DNA of 39,223 bases from Rhodospirillales bacterium. GTDB lineage: Bacteria; Pseudomonadota; Alphaproteobacteria; BOG-932; Roseiterribacteraceae. A program made the position numbers and the translations under genes. The stretch is taken from NCBI GenBank assembly GCA_028291345.1, contig JAQGIF010000171.1, positions 1 through 39,223 on the forward strand, given 5' to 3'. This document shows positions 22,602 to 31,166 of this stretch, piece by piece. Every line of letters starts with the position of its first letter. Position 1 is the first letter of the stretch. Below the pieces are notes generated by a model. That model was not told where the DNA came from. It ran no database searches and saw nothing but the letters and a program-made list of their open reading frames with translations.

Positions 22602-24809
22602 TCAGCCCTTCCCTGCCCCATCACCTTCTATTCGGCGAATATTGACAGGGATCGCGCTCATCCGCGGAATCCCCGTATAAGGATCATAATCAACGTCCGC
22701 CGAAATCAGGCGCCCCGTGCTGGCACCGTTCGAACGCGGATCCTCGTGCTCACCGGGATTTTTGCCAAATCCATGAGCCATCGAAACGACTCCGGGGCGA
22801 AGATCATTCGTGACTTCTATAACCCCGGTAATCGCGGCGCGGCGCGATCGGATTTCCACAAGGTCGCCCGTTTTTACGGAAAGGCGCATCGCATCGTCGG
22901 GGTGGATGAAGGCAGGATTGTAACCCCAGCGACGGCGCTGCTTTGGGCTGAAATGCCAGGACGAATTATGCATATCGTTCAGCCGCCGCGACACCAGCCG
23001 GAAGGCAAAATCCCCGGGGCTCGGCTCCGCCGGCTCGGCCGCCACCAAGGCCAGTTCAGCCATCATCGTCAGATCGCCGAGTTCCAGACGTCCCGTCCAA
23101 TCCTCGGGTCGGGCTTCGACCCGCATTATCGGGCGATCGAAGATAACGCCGCGGTCCGACGCCTTGGCGCGCAGTTCCGACAGCGATACCGGCGATCCAT
23201 TCAGCATGATGCGCCAAATCTCATCGTCGCTGGGGACGCGGCTCATGTCGGGTGACACGGCATAGTCCCGCCCCAACATGGGGTTGAGGTATGAGGCCGG
23301 CAGGATATTCAGCTGCAGCTTCTGCGCCTGGGCTATTCGGTAAAACAAATGCCAGTCATCGATCAGGTCGGCACCGGCTGGAACGGGCATGATGGGATCG
23401 GCCCAACGGCCATATGGAACAGGATAGCCCCAGCCCGATCCGGCGCCTTGCACCATTTCCTGCACGATCGTGGGCTGACCGGTTTCGAGTGGCAGGGTCG
23501 GTGCGATAACATAATGCGACAGCTCTCCGGTGGCGGTCATGACCGGATCGATGCACACCAAGAGATCAAGGGCCTTCATCGCCGCGTGGGTTTTGATCTG
23601 GTCGGGCCAGGCGAGCATAGGATTGCCCCCCAGCACGAACAACGCACGTATCTTCCCCTCACCTTCGGTCAGGATTTCGTCGGGAAGCGCCGCGGTTGGC
23701 AGCCCGGCCGCCGTTTCTCCGAGGTCTTTCACCCGCAATGGCATGCCGAAACCCCAGGCGGGCACTGGCCCCGGCGTGCCAGCAATCGCCGGCCCCCGGT
23801 TGATGAGAACCCCGGGATTGCCAATTTCGTCACCTTCCTGAAGCCAGTGCCCGCAAATGGTCATCAGCGATTTTCCGAGATATTCGACCAAATTGGCGCG
23901 ACCAGCCATATTCGGCCCGGTACCCAGATTAACTCCGCCCCGCCGCCCAGACGCGTAAAGGCGCGCGGCACTCTCCAAATCCGCGGACGAAATGCCGGTA
24001 TGCGCAGCAACAAATTCAGCGGTGTAGGGCGCGACCGCCTCTATCAGCCGTTGGAAATTGGCTGTCTCACGCGCGACGAAAGCTTTGTCGTAGAGTTCTT
24101 CCTCGATAATTACCCGGATTAGGCCCGCGAGCAGCGGGACGTCCTGCCCCGGCTTGCATTGGAGATAGACATCCGCCTCCCGGGCACATTCGGTTCGGCG
24201 CGGATCAGCGACGATTAGCTTGAAACCGCGTTCCTTCGCCTTCTTGAGCGCCCGCGCCGGGTTAACCTGCAGGCCGCCATTCATCGAAATGATCGGGTTG
24301 GTGCCGATCAGCATCCAGACATCGGCGTGCGCGAGCGTGGGCGCCCCGGCGAGCCAGGTGCCGTGAAGCGCCGGCGCGGTCATCTTGCCCGGTTGATCGA
24401 TCGTGATGCTGGTGAAGATCATGCGCGAACCCAAGGCCGCCATCCACGCCATCCCGACCTGCGCCGTTCTTACGTCGCACGCACCGTTTGTGCCGATATA
24501 CATGGCGACCGAACGAGGCCCGTGTTGGGCAACGATGTGGCTGACACGATCCGCGATCTCCGAGATTGCAAGGTCACTAGCGATCGCATCATGAGCGCCA
24601 TCAGGTCGGCGTTTTTGCGAGGCTAGGAGACGCTCGGGGGCAAGATGCATCGCTGGAAATTCACGCCCTTTGATACATGTATAGCCAAAATAGAGAGGAT
24701 CGTCCTTGTCGCCATAGACCTTGGACGGCATGGCGCCCTCGAACTCGACAAGCAAGGGGCACTGAGCGTGGCATGCCCGGCAAATAGTCGACTTAATGGT
24801 CTTGGTCAT
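22602..24809 (-). CDS. molybdopterin oxidoreductase (DMSO-reductase family)
   Basis: A 735-residue DMSO-reductase-family molybdenum enzyme binding bis-MGD and an N-terminal 4Fe-4S cluster. Cluster cysteines are at 10, 13, 17 and 45 (STICRACHAQCPLL, then YTCIKG). The molybdenum-ligand region reads SITIDQPGKMTAP (about 134-146), placing Asp138 rather than Cys or Ser near the metal; this is inferred from alignment by eye. The C-terminal dinucleotide-binding domain is present (WGYNPAFIHPDDAMRLSVKT). There is no Tat signal and no adjacent small Fe-S or membrane subunit, so it is probably a cytoplasmic single-subunit enzyme. It leads the sulfotransferase and DUF1214 genes. It could hydroxylate, hydrate or reduce the substrate; the reaction is unknown. 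Confidence 0.92.
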   Translation of the reverse strand: MTKTIKSTICRACHAQCPLLVEFEGAMPSKVYGDKDDPLYFGYTCIKGREFPAMHLAPERLLASQKRRPDGAHDAIASDLAISEIADRVSHIVAQHGPRSVAMYIGTNGACDVRTAQVGMAWMAALGSRMIFTSITIDQPGKMTAPALHGTWLAGAPTLAHADVWMLIGTNPIISMNGGLQVNPARALKKAKERGFKLIVADPRRTECAREADVYLQCKPGQDVPLLAGLIRVIIEEELYDKAFVARETANFQRLIEAVAPYTAEFVAAHTGISSADLESAARLYASGRRGGVNLGTGPNMAGRANLVEYLGKSLMTICGHWLQEGDEIGNPGVLINRGPAIAGTPGPVPAWGFGMPLRVKDLGETAAGLPTAALPDEILTEGEGKIRALFVLGGNPMLAWPDQIKTHAAMKALDLLVCIDPVMTATGELSHYVIAPTLPLETGQPTIVQEMVQGAGSGWGYPVPYGRWADPIMPVPAGADLIDDWHLFYRIAQAQKLQLNILPASYLNPMLGRDYAVSPDMSRVPSDDEIWRIMLNGSPVSLSELRAKASDRGVIFDRPIMRVEARPEDWTGRLELGDLTMMAELALVAAEPAEPSPGDFAFRLVSRRLNDMHNSSWHFSPKQRRRWGYNPAFIHPDDAMRLSVKTGDLVEIRSRRAAITGVIEVTNDLRPGVVSMAHGFGKNPGEHEDPRSNGASTGRLISADVDYDPYTGIPRMSAIPVNIRRIEGDGAGKG

Positions 24810-24947
24810 ACAATCCGCCCTGTCGCAACCCAGACCAGTCTAGGCGCTTCCCCACCGAAAGCGCCCATAGTGCGATGAATATTGGGCGCCCGTCGGCGGC
24901 GGTTTCCGCTTGTAAATGGATATGACGACCGGCGGCCAACATCCGTA

Positions 24948-27860
24948 TTATGAAGTAGGTCCTCCCGAATAGACGATCTGGACCCGCCGGTTCTGCGGCT
25001 CCCGAACCCCGTCGGCCGTCGGAACGAGAAGATCTCGTTTACCCTTGGCGACGATCGCGATCTCGCTGGCAGGAATGCCGTCCTTTTCCAACCGCGCCGC
25101 CACCGATTCCGCGCGGCGACGAGACAGGCGCATGTTGTATGCGTCCGAACCTACCGTATCGGTGTGACCGGTCACCTCAAGCTGTGTAACCTTGCCGGCG
25201 TTCTTCGCCGCCTGGTCAACGATCTCACCCGCTTGGGGAGTCAGGTCGGACTTGTTGAAGTCGAAGAACACGAGATAGCTCTTTGGAGCCGCAGTCGGAG
25301 CTTGAACCGGCGGCGCGGCATAGGTGGTTGCGGTCGTTTCAGCCGGCGCGCTATTGGCGGCGAAGCGGTATTTCAGCGAGAAGCCGAACATGCGCGGCTC
25401 GTTATAGGTAAGCGCCGTGTAGCCGAGCTGTGAATAAAGCGGAAATGCCGCCTCGACATGCGTGTTATCCAGCGCGTTTGTCATGAAGAATCTTGCATCG
25501 AGGGGGTAGCCAAAAATATTGGTCCAGTCGACACTGATATCAAGCTGATCGAATGACGGCCTGATCGGAAATATCTCCCCAGGAACATTGGTTGTATATT
25601 CGTGACTTATGAAATAATACGTCGCTGATACGGCAACATCCCCGACTGATTCGTCAAGCGGCAGATGATAAATGCCGTTTATGCTGTACTGCCATTTCGG
25701 CAAGTAAAGAAACGGCGGGTTGGCAGTGGTCGCTCCGAGCGCTACAGGATATTCGTTGTAGTGGGAATAAAGGTAGGAGGCGTGCGGCGATATCTCGAGC
25801 CCGGTCACCGGAATAATCGTCGCTTCGAACTCCCCTCCCTCAAGTTCTGCACTCGCGGCATTCTGCTCCAGCGACACCGAATGGATAGCGCCGCCCGCAT
25901 CGACCACCGTGACGGTCTTCTCGACGCGGATCGCCTTGTAGTCGGTATGGAAAATATCGGCATTGGTTCGGCCGCGAACGCCGAAAAGCGTCCAGTCGCT
26001 TTTGACACCGATTTCGACGTCGGTCACATGCTCAGGCTTGAGGCTTTCGAACTGGACCGGAACCTGCGGGTTCGTCGTACCGGGACGATAGGCGTTGCCC
26101 GACCGAACATAGATCAACGTATTAGGGTCCAACTGTTCGTCGAGGCTGAGATTCCAGCCATAAGAGCTGAAATGGGCGTTCGAACCGGCGGAACAGTTGC
26201 GGTCGAAATTGATCGTCGCGCAGTTTGTCGGCGCCCCGTCGGCCCCTCGTATGATATTGGGGCCGTTGGTGCCGCGTTCCTGCACGGATGCGAAATCCCA
26301 GGTGTAGCGATAGCCCGCGGTGAATCTGAGACCCGACACATAGTCGGAAAGGTCATAGATCCCGTGGGCGAATAACGCCTGGCTGCGGCTGGAAAGATAG
26401 AAATGATCGTAGCTCGAGCCACCAAGGGCCGTATTGATCTCGGTGGTTTGGCCCAGCGGATGATCGAACTCCAGAAAACCGCCAAGAACCCATTGCAGCT
26501 TATCGTCCAGCGACTTGCCCTGAAGCTGAATTTCCTCGGTATATTGCACGGAGTTGTCATTCCAGCCCTGATTATTGATCGGGTCACCGATGCTGAGGAT
26601 CGGAAGAAACGTCCCGGAATTCTCAGCCGATGTCAGTTGTTTGAAGATTCGTGCCGCGGCGATGTTCTTGAGTGTCAAGCCCTCGGCGATGTCCCAGGTC
26701 GCCTGGTCTGTGAACCCATAGAAATAGTCCTTGCCGATGCCGGGGGTCGATCGTCCGATAACCGTCCTGACTCCGGCAGCCTGCTGTTGCGCGAAAACCG
26801 ACCGCAAATTTGGAAAGAATGAGAACGCCCCAGCCGCGATTCCGGCTGCCGCGGTGGCAGCGGCCGTTGCCGGGTTAGACAATCCCGCGACGCCAGGGCC
26901 ATTCCCCAGGGTCAACGGGATATTCAGGCCGGGCCCTAGAGGAACGCTGCCGAACGGCTGAGCCGGATTGATGAAGGACAGAATTTTGGAAGATCCGTTC
27001 GTATCCTGCCAATATCCATCATAGATAAAATAGTTCTCAAAATCGTCCGTCGGTCTGAACGTCACACTGACACGCCAAGAGTAATTGTTATGATTGTCAT
27101 AATCCTTGCTCGTAAAAAAATCTTTCGTATATCCGTCACGTTGTTGCGATTGACCGGCGACTCTAACCAAAAGCTTATCTTGAATGACGGGAACATTGAT
27201 GGCGCCTTCAAACTCCCGATCGCTATAGTTTCCAAACGTTGCCTGGACATACCCTTCGAATTCATTCGTCGGTCTTTTCGGTTCGATCGAGATGAGACCG
27301 CCGATCGAATTCTTGCCGAAGAGAGTGCCCTGTGGCCCTTTGAGAACCTCAAGGTTGTCCAGATCGAAATAAAAGCCCTGCGACGTTCCATGCGTGACGC
27401 CATCGGCCGAGTTATAGTCGACAGTTCCTAATGGCACGTCGGCGAAATAGGCCACTGTCCCTTGGAGACCGCGTAGCCGGATTTGGCCGGAATAGGGCTC
27501 GTTGCCGTCGGAGCCGAAAGACGTATCCGTGAGCGACGGCACGTTACGCGCCAAGTCGGCGAGACGTAAGATGCGTTTTTGATCAATATCGCTCTGGGTG
27601 AATACGGTTATCGAGAGCGGCACCGCCTGGGCGCGTTCGGCGCTTCGCCGGGCCGTTACGACGATTTCTTCCAGTCCGCTTTCAGCCGAAGCCTCCGCGG
27701 TTTGCGCCACTGCCGTTCCGCCTCCGGCAAGTGCGGTGATCGCGACGCTGGCGAGGAGCGCCGTCACCGCCGATACATGCCCTCCGCGGTTGCGTAATTT
27801 CCAAAGCGCCGCCGACCCGATGCGGGTGGCATTAGTCGATGTCCTGGCACAATGATCCAT
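24948..27860 (-). CDS. TonB-dependent receptor with C-terminal OmpA-like domain
   Basis: A 970-residue outer-membrane receptor, the second fusion in the window. A signal peptide ends near residue 53 (VAITALAGGGTAVAQ), followed by GLEEIVVTARR and a plug containing LKGPQGTLFGKNSIGGLISI. The barrel ends near RMFGFSLKYRF, and a Pro/Ala linker leads to the OmpA-like domain at about 861-970, again with TGHTDTVGSDAYN and LSRRRAESV. The barrel is far less like the 805-3609 receptor than the terminal module is. GGGGAGGAG precedes the ATG with an 8-nt gap. It lies 138 bp upstream of the molybdopterin oxidoreductase in the same direction, so it may be co-transcribed. The ligand is probably an organic compound handled by the neighbours (inference). 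Confidence 0.95.
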   Translation of the reverse strand: MDHCARTSTNATRIGSAALWKLRNRGGHVSAVTALLASVAITALAGGGTAVAQTAEASAESGLEEIVVTARRSAERAQAVPLSITVFTQSDIDQKRILRLADLARNVPSLTDTSFGSDGNEPYSGQIRLRGLQGTVAYFADVPLGTVDYNSADGVTHGTSQGFYFDLDNLEVLKGPQGTLFGKNSIGGLISIEPKRPTNEFEGYVQATFGNYSDREFEGAINVPVIQDKLLVRVAGQSQQRDGYTKDFFTSKDYDNHNNYSWRVSVTFRPTDDFENYFIYDGYWQDTNGSSKILSFINPAQPFGSVPLGPGLNIPLTLGNGPGVAGLSNPATAAATAAAGIAAGAFSFFPNLRSVFAQQQAAGVRTVIGRSTPGIGKDYFYGFTDQATWDIAEGLTLKNIAAARIFKQLTSAENSGTFLPILSIGDPINNQGWNDNSVQYTEEIQLQGKSLDDKLQWVLGGFLEFDHPLGQTTEINTALGGSSYDHFYLSSRSQALFAHGIYDLSDYVSGLRFTAGYRYTWDFASVQERGTNGPNIIRGADGAPTNCATINFDRNCSAGSNAHFSSYGWNLSLDEQLDPNTLIYVRSGNAYRPGTTNPQVPVQFESLKPEHVTDVEIGVKSDWTLFGVRGRTNADIFHTDYKAIRVEKTVTVVDAGGAIHSVSLEQNAASAELEGGEFEATIIPVTGLEISPHASYLYSHYNEYPVALGATTANPPFLYLPKWQYSINGIYHLPLDESVGDVAVSATYYFISHEYTTNVPGEIFPIRPSFDQLDISVDWTNIFGYPLDARFFMTNALDNTHVEAAFPLYSQLGYTALTYNEPRMFGFSLKYRFAANSAPAETTATTYAAPPVQAPTAAPKSYLVFFDFNKSDLTPQAGEIVDQAAKNAGKVTQLEVTGHTDTVGSDAYNMRLSRRRAESVAARLEKDGIPASEIAIVAKGKRDLLVPTADGVREPQNRRVQIVYSGGPTS

Positions 27861-28441
27861 GATCGCGACTCCTCCCCGAAAATTTTCTCTTTAGTTACCA
27901 AATGAACTAATATGTCGTATTTGGTCAAAATGATCATCAAATGGGGACTAATGAAAGTCAAGACACTTACGCAGGAGGCAACGCACGGCACGCCGCGGTG
28001 AATCTCGCCGACCCAGGCATATTGATCGACCGTGATGCTTTTCAGATCGTCCGGCGGTCACTCCGTCAATTCCGATATCTGCAGTGGTGCGAGTGGCTAA
28101 ATATTCCACTAATGGTTTGATCTTACTTATATATCTGACCCCATATTCCGATAGGAACCAATTCGTCCTCGACCTACTCCACGCGCTTCCTACGCGATTT
28201 TGTCACGACCAATTCCGATCAGCTCATCGTCGGTCGCGAATCTCTTCACATACCGCTGAGTCATAATAGTCAGAACAGTCGGACTGCATCCAAAAAAGCC
28301 TTCTTGACCAAACATTGATAATATAGTCAACATCGTATCACTGGATTGCCCGCCGCTTTTCGGGTTTGGTCGCTTAAGCGAGCAGTATCGGTGTGGGAGG
28401 CAGCCAATGGTACCTGCATATCTCAAAGTGAGGCGAGGAAA
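27861..28441. promoter_or_regulatory. 581-bp divergent intergenic region
   Basis: This spacer holds the promoters of the leftward receptor and the rightward SnoaL-flavoprotein pair. It is AT-richer than its surroundings and has no gene I can support. Inverted repeats include ACCAAAT (27897-27903) with ATTTGGT (27919-27925), TTAGTT (27891-27896) with AACTAA (27905-27910), and the perfect palindrome TCGCTTAAGCGA at 28370-28381. TTGACCAAA occurs on the plus strand at 28304-28312 and on the minus strand over 27919-27927. I could not place -10 boxes reliably. Confidence 0.5.
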
Positions 28442-29281
28442 GTGGGCAGGGATTTGACGGCCACTGAGCAAAGGCACGTCGCCGTCGCGCACGAGCATAT
28501 GGCCGCGGTCGTCGCCGCGTCGAAAGACCCGGCCGCTACGCCGCGTCTCGCGGCTTTACTTGCAGACGATTTCACGTGGCAAACACCATCGTCCGATCCG
28601 GCACGCGGCACCCTGCGGAACAGGGATCTGTATCTCGCCGTCGTCGGCAACCCCGCATTCGTGCCGGAGCCAGAGCGGTTCGTCGACCTTGAACTGAAGA
28701 TACTGGCGACGACGGCGCAGGGCAGCCGGGTCGCGGGTGAAGCTCAGTCCTATTCGGTGCGCCGCGACGGAACGATCTACCACAACCACTATCATCAACT
28801 GTGGGTGTTCGATGACGCTGGCAAGATTTCTGAGTACCGGATTTACGATGACAGCGAACATGTCGCGTCGGTTCATGGCGAGAGCAATATAAAGGTCGTT
28901 CGAGACTTCCTGGACTACCTTTCCTCGGGAAATGCGGCCGCCGCGGCTGCGCTTGCGGCTGAAGATCTGAGCTGGGCGTTGCGGACCAGCGGCGCGGGCG
29001 AACGCATACTGGATAAGAACACCGCGTTCGCCCTGATCGCCGACGCCCGAGGCCAGGCAGCGTTATCACTGATTGCCCCGCTTCCCGATGGGATCACAAC
29101 ACAAGGCGAGCGGGTCGTGGTGGAGGCTGAAGCGCGAACCGACGGTGGCAGCGGCGATATCGTGCAGGCCGAATGGCGGCAGTTTGTCTTCACGATGAGC
29201 CAATGCAGAATCCAGACGATCCGCGAATATATCTACCCCGAAGCTTCCCACTGGTTTCTCAGCACGCCCGCCGATGGCTGA
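28442..29281 (+). CDS. tandem SnoaL-like (NTF2-fold) protein
   Basis: This 279-residue protein appears to hold two NTF2-fold modules, about residues 10-140 (through YHNHYHQLWVFDDAGKISEY) and about 148-275 (VRDFLDYLSSGNAAAAAALA to FTMSQCRIQTIREYI). Tandem SnoaL domains are seen in some steroid- and terpenoid-pathway proteins, where isomerase or hydratase activity is proposed. I choose the GTG at 28442, with GAGGAAA just before it. The longer reading from 28346 has a basic, non-conserved leader. It overlaps the next gene by 8 bp, so the pair is translated together. With a KstD-like dehydrogenase downstream, a role on a ketone or enone intermediate is the natural guess. Confidence 0.75.
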   Translation: MGRDLTATEQRHVAVAHEHMAAVVAASKDPAATPRLAALLADDFTWQTPSSDPARGTLRNRDLYLAVVGNPAFVPEPERFVDLELKILATTAQGSRVAGEAQSYSVRRDGTIYHNHYHQLWVFDDAGKISEYRIYDDSEHVASVHGESNIKVVRDFLDYLSSGNAAAAAALAAEDLSWALRTSGAGERILDKNTAFALIADARGQAALSLIAPLPDGITTQGERVVVEAEARTDGGSGDIVQAEWRQFVFTMSQCRIQTIREYIYPEASHWFLSTPADG

Positions 29282-30980
29282 TTACGAAACCGATATATTG
29301 GTTGTCGGGTCCGGCGCGGGTGGAATGACCGCGGCGGTGACGGCCGCCGCCGGCGGTGCGCGCGTAGTGGTTATCGAGAAAAGTGACTTGTGGGGCGGCG
29401 CCTCCGCGACCTCCGGCGGCTTTATCTGGATTCCTGTCAGCCATCTTGCCGAAGCGGCCGGGGCCGAAGATTCCCAAGCCGATGCGTTTTCTTATATCCG
29501 TCAGCTAACTGACAAGGTCATTCCCGATGCCACCATATGGGCGTTCGTGCGCAGCAGCCGGGAAATGCTTGAATGGCTCGAAACGAACAGTTACGTGCGC
29601 TGTCGATCGATCCCTTATGCGGATTATCGACCCGAGGTCGCGGGCGCGAGGCTCGGTTACCGCACGCACGATCCAGTGCCTCTTGACGGCAGACTTCTCG
29701 GGGCCGCGCTTGAGCAGATGCGCCCCTCGGCGCCAGCGGTTCTGCTGTTCAACCGGCTGGCCTTCACGATGGATGACGTTCATCCGCTGCTTCACAGACC
29801 GCCCGGCTGGTGGCGTGTGTTGCTCCGCGTTCTCGCGCGTTACTACCTGGATATCGGGCAACGCCTCAAATCGCGTCGCAATCGCTTCCTCGCGGCGGGC
29901 AACGCCCTGCTCGGTCGCCTTAGGCTTTCACTCGACGATCATAAAGGCGCGGTCTGGCTGAATACGCCGCTAGTCGAATTGGTCCAGCGTCCCGGAGACG
30001 GGCGCATCATCGGTGCGATCGTGATGCGTGACGGACAGCGTGTGCGGATCGATGTCCGCAATGCGGTCATTCTTGCCAGCGGCGGATTCGAACATAACGC
30101 TGAGATGCGTCGCACCCATTTGGGCCAGTCCTGGAATCCCGACTGGAGCGGGTCGATCGAAAGCAATACGGGCGACGGTCTCGCCGCCGCCGAAAAGGTA
30201 GGCGCACAAACCGCGAATTTGGATTCGGCTTGGTGGGGCCCGATGCTGAAGCTGCCCGATGAAGACCAGGCGCGATTGTTGACATTCGAACGCGCGCTGC
30301 CCGGCTGCATCATCGTCAACCAGGGCGGACGCCGTTTCATGAACGAGGCATCCGCCTACGACGTCGCGGCGGTCCGAATGTTCGAGTCCGACCGGCCGGG
30401 CGAAGGTACCATCCCGTCATATTTTCTGTTCGACCGCCGCTACCGGGATCGTTATCCGATCGGCCCGATCATTCCACGCACGCCCGACTGGATTCAGCAA
30501 AAGGGCGCCAGGCAGATCCTAATCCGCGCCGATAGCTGGAGCGAGCTCGCGACCCGAATCGGCCTCCCGGCGGACGTCCTCAACGACACCATAAGCCGCT
30601 TCAACGCCGACGCAGTTGATGGCAAGGATTCCCTGTTTGGGCGGGGCGACAGTCCCTATGACCGTTATTACGGTGACCCCAAGGTGACGCCGAATCCCAA
30701 CCTCGCCCCTCTCGATCAACCACCCTTTTATGCCGTTCCTGTTTATCCCGGCGACATCGGGACGAACGGCGGCGTCGTGACCGATGAAAATGCTCAGGTT
30801 CTCGACCAGCGGCACGTTCCGATCCCGGGCTTCTATGCGACTGGAAACGTCACCGCGAGCGTTATGGGGCACTCCTATCCAGGAGCGGGCGCAACGCTCG
30901 CGCCGGCGATGACTTTCGGCTACCTGGCGGCAAAGCATGCAATGAAGCAAACGACGGACGTGCCAGCGGTTGCGTCTTGA
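29274..30980 (+). CDS. FAD-dependent, 3-ketosteroid-dehydrogenase-like flavoprotein
   Basis: A 568-residue flavoprotein of the fumarate-reductase/3-ketosteroid delta-1-dehydrogenase type. It has the FAD motif VVGSGAGGMTAAVTAAAGG at residues 8-26, then GGASATSGGFIWIP near 42-55, and ILASGGFEHN in the middle. The C-terminal PFYAVPVYPGDIGTNGG and GAGATLAPAMTFGYLAAKH blocks match KstD-like enzymes, where Tyr and Gly in the first block help remove hydrogens next to a carbonyl. It would desaturate a cyclic ketone or run in reverse. It starts inside the preceding SnoaL gene, 8 bp before its stop. The true substrate may not be a steroid; related enzymes act on other cyclic ketones. Confidence 0.9.
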   Translation: MADYETDILVVGSGAGGMTAAVTAAAGGARVVVIEKSDLWGGASATSGGFIWIPVSHLAEAAGAEDSQADAFSYIRQLTDKVIPDATIWAFVRSSREMLEWLETNSYVRCRSIPYADYRPEVAGARLGYRTHDPVPLDGRLLGAALEQMRPSAPAVLLFNRLAFTMDDVHPLLHRPPGWWRVLLRVLARYYLDIGQRLKSRRNRFLAAGNALLGRLRLSLDDHKGAVWLNTPLVELVQRPGDGRIIGAIVMRDGQRVRIDVRNAVILASGGFEHNAEMRRTHLGQSWNPDWSGSIESNTGDGLAAAEKVGAQTANLDSAWWGPMLKLPDEDQARLLTFERALPGCIIVNQGGRRFMNEASAYDVAAVRMFESDRPGEGTIPSYFLFDRRYRDRYPIGPIIPRTPDWIQQKGARQILIRADSWSELATRIGLPADVLNDTISRFNADAVDGKDSLFGRGDSPYDRYYGDPKVTPNPNLAPLDQPPFYAVPVYPGDIGTNGGVVTDENAQVLDQRHVPIPGFYATGNVTASVMGHSYPGAGATLAPAMTFGYLAAKHAMKQTTDVPAVAS

Positions 30981-31012
30981 AAGCATGCTGCCTAGACGGT
31001 TTTCCAATATCG

Positions 31013-31028
31013 CCGCCGTTAGCGGCGG
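31013..31028 (+). terminator. GC-rich hairpin after flavoprotein gene
   Basis: CCGCCG (31013-31018) and CGGCGG (31023-31028) form a 6-bp stem with a TTAG loop, 33 bp past the flavoprotein stop. There is no T-run after it, so it may only be a pause or processing site rather than a canonical intrinsic terminator. Confidence 0.35.
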
Positions 31029-31103
31029 TCGCTCGGGACGGCATATCGTCGCCGAGGCTGGAAATCGAGACTCGATTCTGAGACAAGAGTGGGTTCAAAA
31101 AAG

Positions 31104-31141
31104 TGAGGCTCGTCGAGCTAGTTACGCCTCATAGAGTCTAT
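31104..31141. promoter_or_regulatory. inverted repeats upstream of TetR gene
   Basis: TGAGGC (31104-31109) and GCCTCA (31126-31131) form an inverted repeat around a 16-nt core. ATAGA-G-TCTAT (31131-31141) lies immediately after. Both sit 25-60 bp before the TetR start, where autoregulatory TetR operators usually lie. Which of the two is functional, if either, is not clear. Confidence 0.4.
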
Positions 31142-31166
31142 CAGATTTTAATGAATTTGTAGGTCG

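Noticed and set aside
31013-31028. Strong intrinsic terminator after the flavoprotein gene
   Set aside because: A GC-rich stem exists but no T-tract follows, so only a weak call was kept.
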